Below, piece by piece: positions 62,946-64,000 of a stretch of DNA of 64,000 nt. The notes under the pieces are model-generated. The model saw nothing but the letters and a program-made list of their open reading frames with translations. It searched no databases and was not told the DNA's origin. Source of the stretch: Lachnospiraceae bacterium (lineage in GTDB: Bacteria; Bacillota; Clostridia; Lachnospirales; Lachnospiraceae); NCBI GenBank assembly GCA_018056425.1, contig JAGPFR010000006.1, positions 1 through 64,000 of the forward strand, read 5' to 3'. A program made the position numbers and the translations under genes. How positions within the stretch are numbered: position 1 is the stretch's first letter; the number at the start of each line of letters is the position of its first letter.

Positions 62946-62974
62946 TTGTCACTTTTCAAAATCTATGATAGAAT
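62946..62974 (+). promoter_or_regulatory. Promoter of the topoisomerase B-subunit gene
   Basis: TTGTCA (62946-62951), 17-base spacer, TAGAAT (62969-62974); leader of about 75 bases. Confidence 0.65.
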
Positions 62975-63055
62975 TTAGAAGTTGCAAACGATTGTTCGGG
63001 GGTTTCACGTAAAACACAGTTTTTATCTGCAAGTCTGATTTCACAAGGAGTTTTT

Positions 63056-64000
63056 ATGGCACCTAAAAAAGATAATTATGATGAGCGAAGTATTACGGTA
63101 CTCGAAGGTCTTGAAGCCGTAAGAGTACGTCCCGGTATGTACATCGGCTCGGTGTCTACCAAGGGTCTGAACCATCTTATATATGAAATAGTCGACAATT
63201 CCGTGGATGAGCATCTCGCGGGATTTTGCGATACCATCAAAGTCACTCTGGAAAAAGACGGATCATGTACCGTTTCGGATAACGGAAGAGGTATTCCCGT
63301 AGGCCGTCACGAAAAGGGTATTTCCGCAGAGCGTCTTGTTCTTACTACGCTTCATGCCGGCGGCAAGTTTGATAATAATGCATACAAGACAAGCGGCGGA
63401 CTTCACGGTGTAGGTTCTTCCGTAGTAAATGCACTTTCTTCCAGATTTGATATCACAATTAAAAGAGACGGTAATATATACAAGGACAGTTATGAGAAAG
63501 GTGAACCCATTGTTGAACTTGTGGACGGACTCCTTCCTTCACAGGGTAAGACCAGGGATCACGGAACCACCATCAATTTCCTTCCCGACGATACCATCTT
63601 TGACAGAACAAGATTTAAAGAAGACGAGGTTAAGAGCAGGCTTCACGAGACTGCATATCTTAATCCCGGACTTACCATTGAATACAAAGATCTCCGAGGT
63701 GATGAGCCCGAGACCGTAAGCTTTCATGAACCCGAAGGAATCGTCGGCTTCCTTAAGGATCTCAATAAACTCAAAGATCCCGTAACAGAGATCATTTCCA
63801 TTTCAGGTGAATCCGACGGAATTCAGGTTGAAATAGCATTCCAGTATGTTAATGAGTTTCACGAAAACGTACTCGGTTTTTGCAATAACATTTATAACTC
63901 CGAGGGCGGAACGCATCTTACCGGTTTCAAGACTCAGTTCACTACCGTCATCAATTCCTATGCAAGACAGCTAGGTAATCTTAAGGATAAGGATGCGAAC
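63056..64000 (+). CDS. Type IIA topoisomerase B subunit (ParE/GyrB), 3' truncated by the window
   Basis: 315 residues are visible; the frame is open to the window edge. GHKL ATPase: ITVLEGLEAVRVRPGMYIG, the catalytic-Glu motif YEIVDNSVDEHLAGF, SDNGRGIPVG, LHAGGKF and TSGGLHGVGSSVVNALS; then the transducer domain up to YARQLGNLKDK. With its A subunit it passes DNA duplexes through one another. TSGGLHGVG and the isolated position far from dnaA/recF favour topoisomerase IV (parE), but the Toprim and C-terminal parts needed to decide are outside the window. CAAGGAG lies 8 bases upstream of the ATG. Confidence 0.9.
   Translation, partial: MAPKKDNYDERSITVLEGLEAVRVRPGMYIGSVSTKGLNHLIYEIVDNSVDEHLAGFCDTIKVTLEKDGSCTVSDNGRGIPVGRHEKGISAERLVLTTLHAGGKFDNNAYKTSGGLHGVGSSVVNALSSRFDITIKRDGNIYKDSYEKGEPIVELVDGLLPSQGKTRDHGTTINFLPDDTIFDRTRFKEDEVKSRLHETAYLNPGLTIEYKDLRGDEPETVSFHEPEGIVGFLKDLNKLKDPVTEIISISGESDGIQVEIAFQYVNEFHENVLGFCNNIYNSEGGTHLTGFKTQFTTVINSYARQLGNLKDKDAN

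Overview
The window reads as a chromosomal segment of a low-to-moderate GC Firmicute of the class Clostridia, most likely a Lachnospiraceae (Butyrivibrio-like) species. This rests on gene content and order: rpmB / Asp23-like / fakA (YloV) / recG, zapA-like next to a U32 peptidase, DUF2953 next to a GerW/YtfJ homologue, ACT-domain protein next to UPF0210, a large FtsA-like protein behind polA-coaE, strong AGGAGG-type ribosome sites, and a Trp T-box. The genus is inference.

Layout. 1-114 is the 3' end of a 23S rRNA gene, followed by a terminator with no 5S gene. 213-4538 holds signalling and surface genes: a PAS/degenerate-GGDEF/EAL phosphodiesterase, a secreted two-repeat protein and a CheV-type coupling protein. 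4680-12281 is a tight six-gene operon: a 1066-residue acidic single-pass membrane protein, hisH, hisF, ung, lysA and an S66 LD-carboxypeptidase-like gene. 12336-12942 is the oddest non-coding stretch: tRNA-Leu(CAA), its terminator, four further hairpins in a row, a duplicate of the tRNA 3' end, and a 74-bp tandem repeat in 2.7 copies. 12943-21253 is a co-oriented run: zinc-finger anti-sigma-like membrane protein, polA, coaE, FtsA-like protein, WalJ-type metallo-hydrolase, ACT protein, UPF0210. YfhO-family membrane protein and (convergent) tmcAL follow, then pta-ackA.

27455-40422 is an amino-acid block. A Trp-specific T-box leads into a 34-codon Trp/Arg-containing leader ORF that overlaps the start of trpD, then trpD-C-F-B-A (no trpE or trpG here), a separate citrate synthase gene, then metH-ilvB-ilvH1 and, from an internal promoter, ilvH2-ilvC. 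Two secreted-protein genes (an M13-type lipoprotein metallopeptidase and a protein sharing a C-terminal domain with the one at 2198) separate this from leuC-leuD-ruvA-ruvB. 47965-53795 carries zapA-like, U32 peptidase, rodA/ftsW and a class B PBP. A degenerate HD-GYP protein lies on the minus strand, followed by DUF2953/gerW/J-domain-like genes, then the rpmB - Asp23 - fakA - recG - degV cluster, and the window ends inside a gyrB/parE-type topoisomerase gene.

Functionally, trp, ilv, leu, metH, lysA and citrate synthase point to an amino-acid prototroph; pta-ackA to acetate-forming fermentation; cheV to motility; EAL and HD-GYP proteins to cyclic-di-GMP signalling (one probably inactive). The most interesting candidates for undescribed biology are the T-box plus Trp-leader-ORF arrangement ahead of trpD, the hairpin array and 74-bp repeats behind tRNA-Leu, the shared secreted-protein domain, and the three-repeat C-terminal half of the FtsA-like protein. 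All homology calls are by recognition of motifs; no database search was run.
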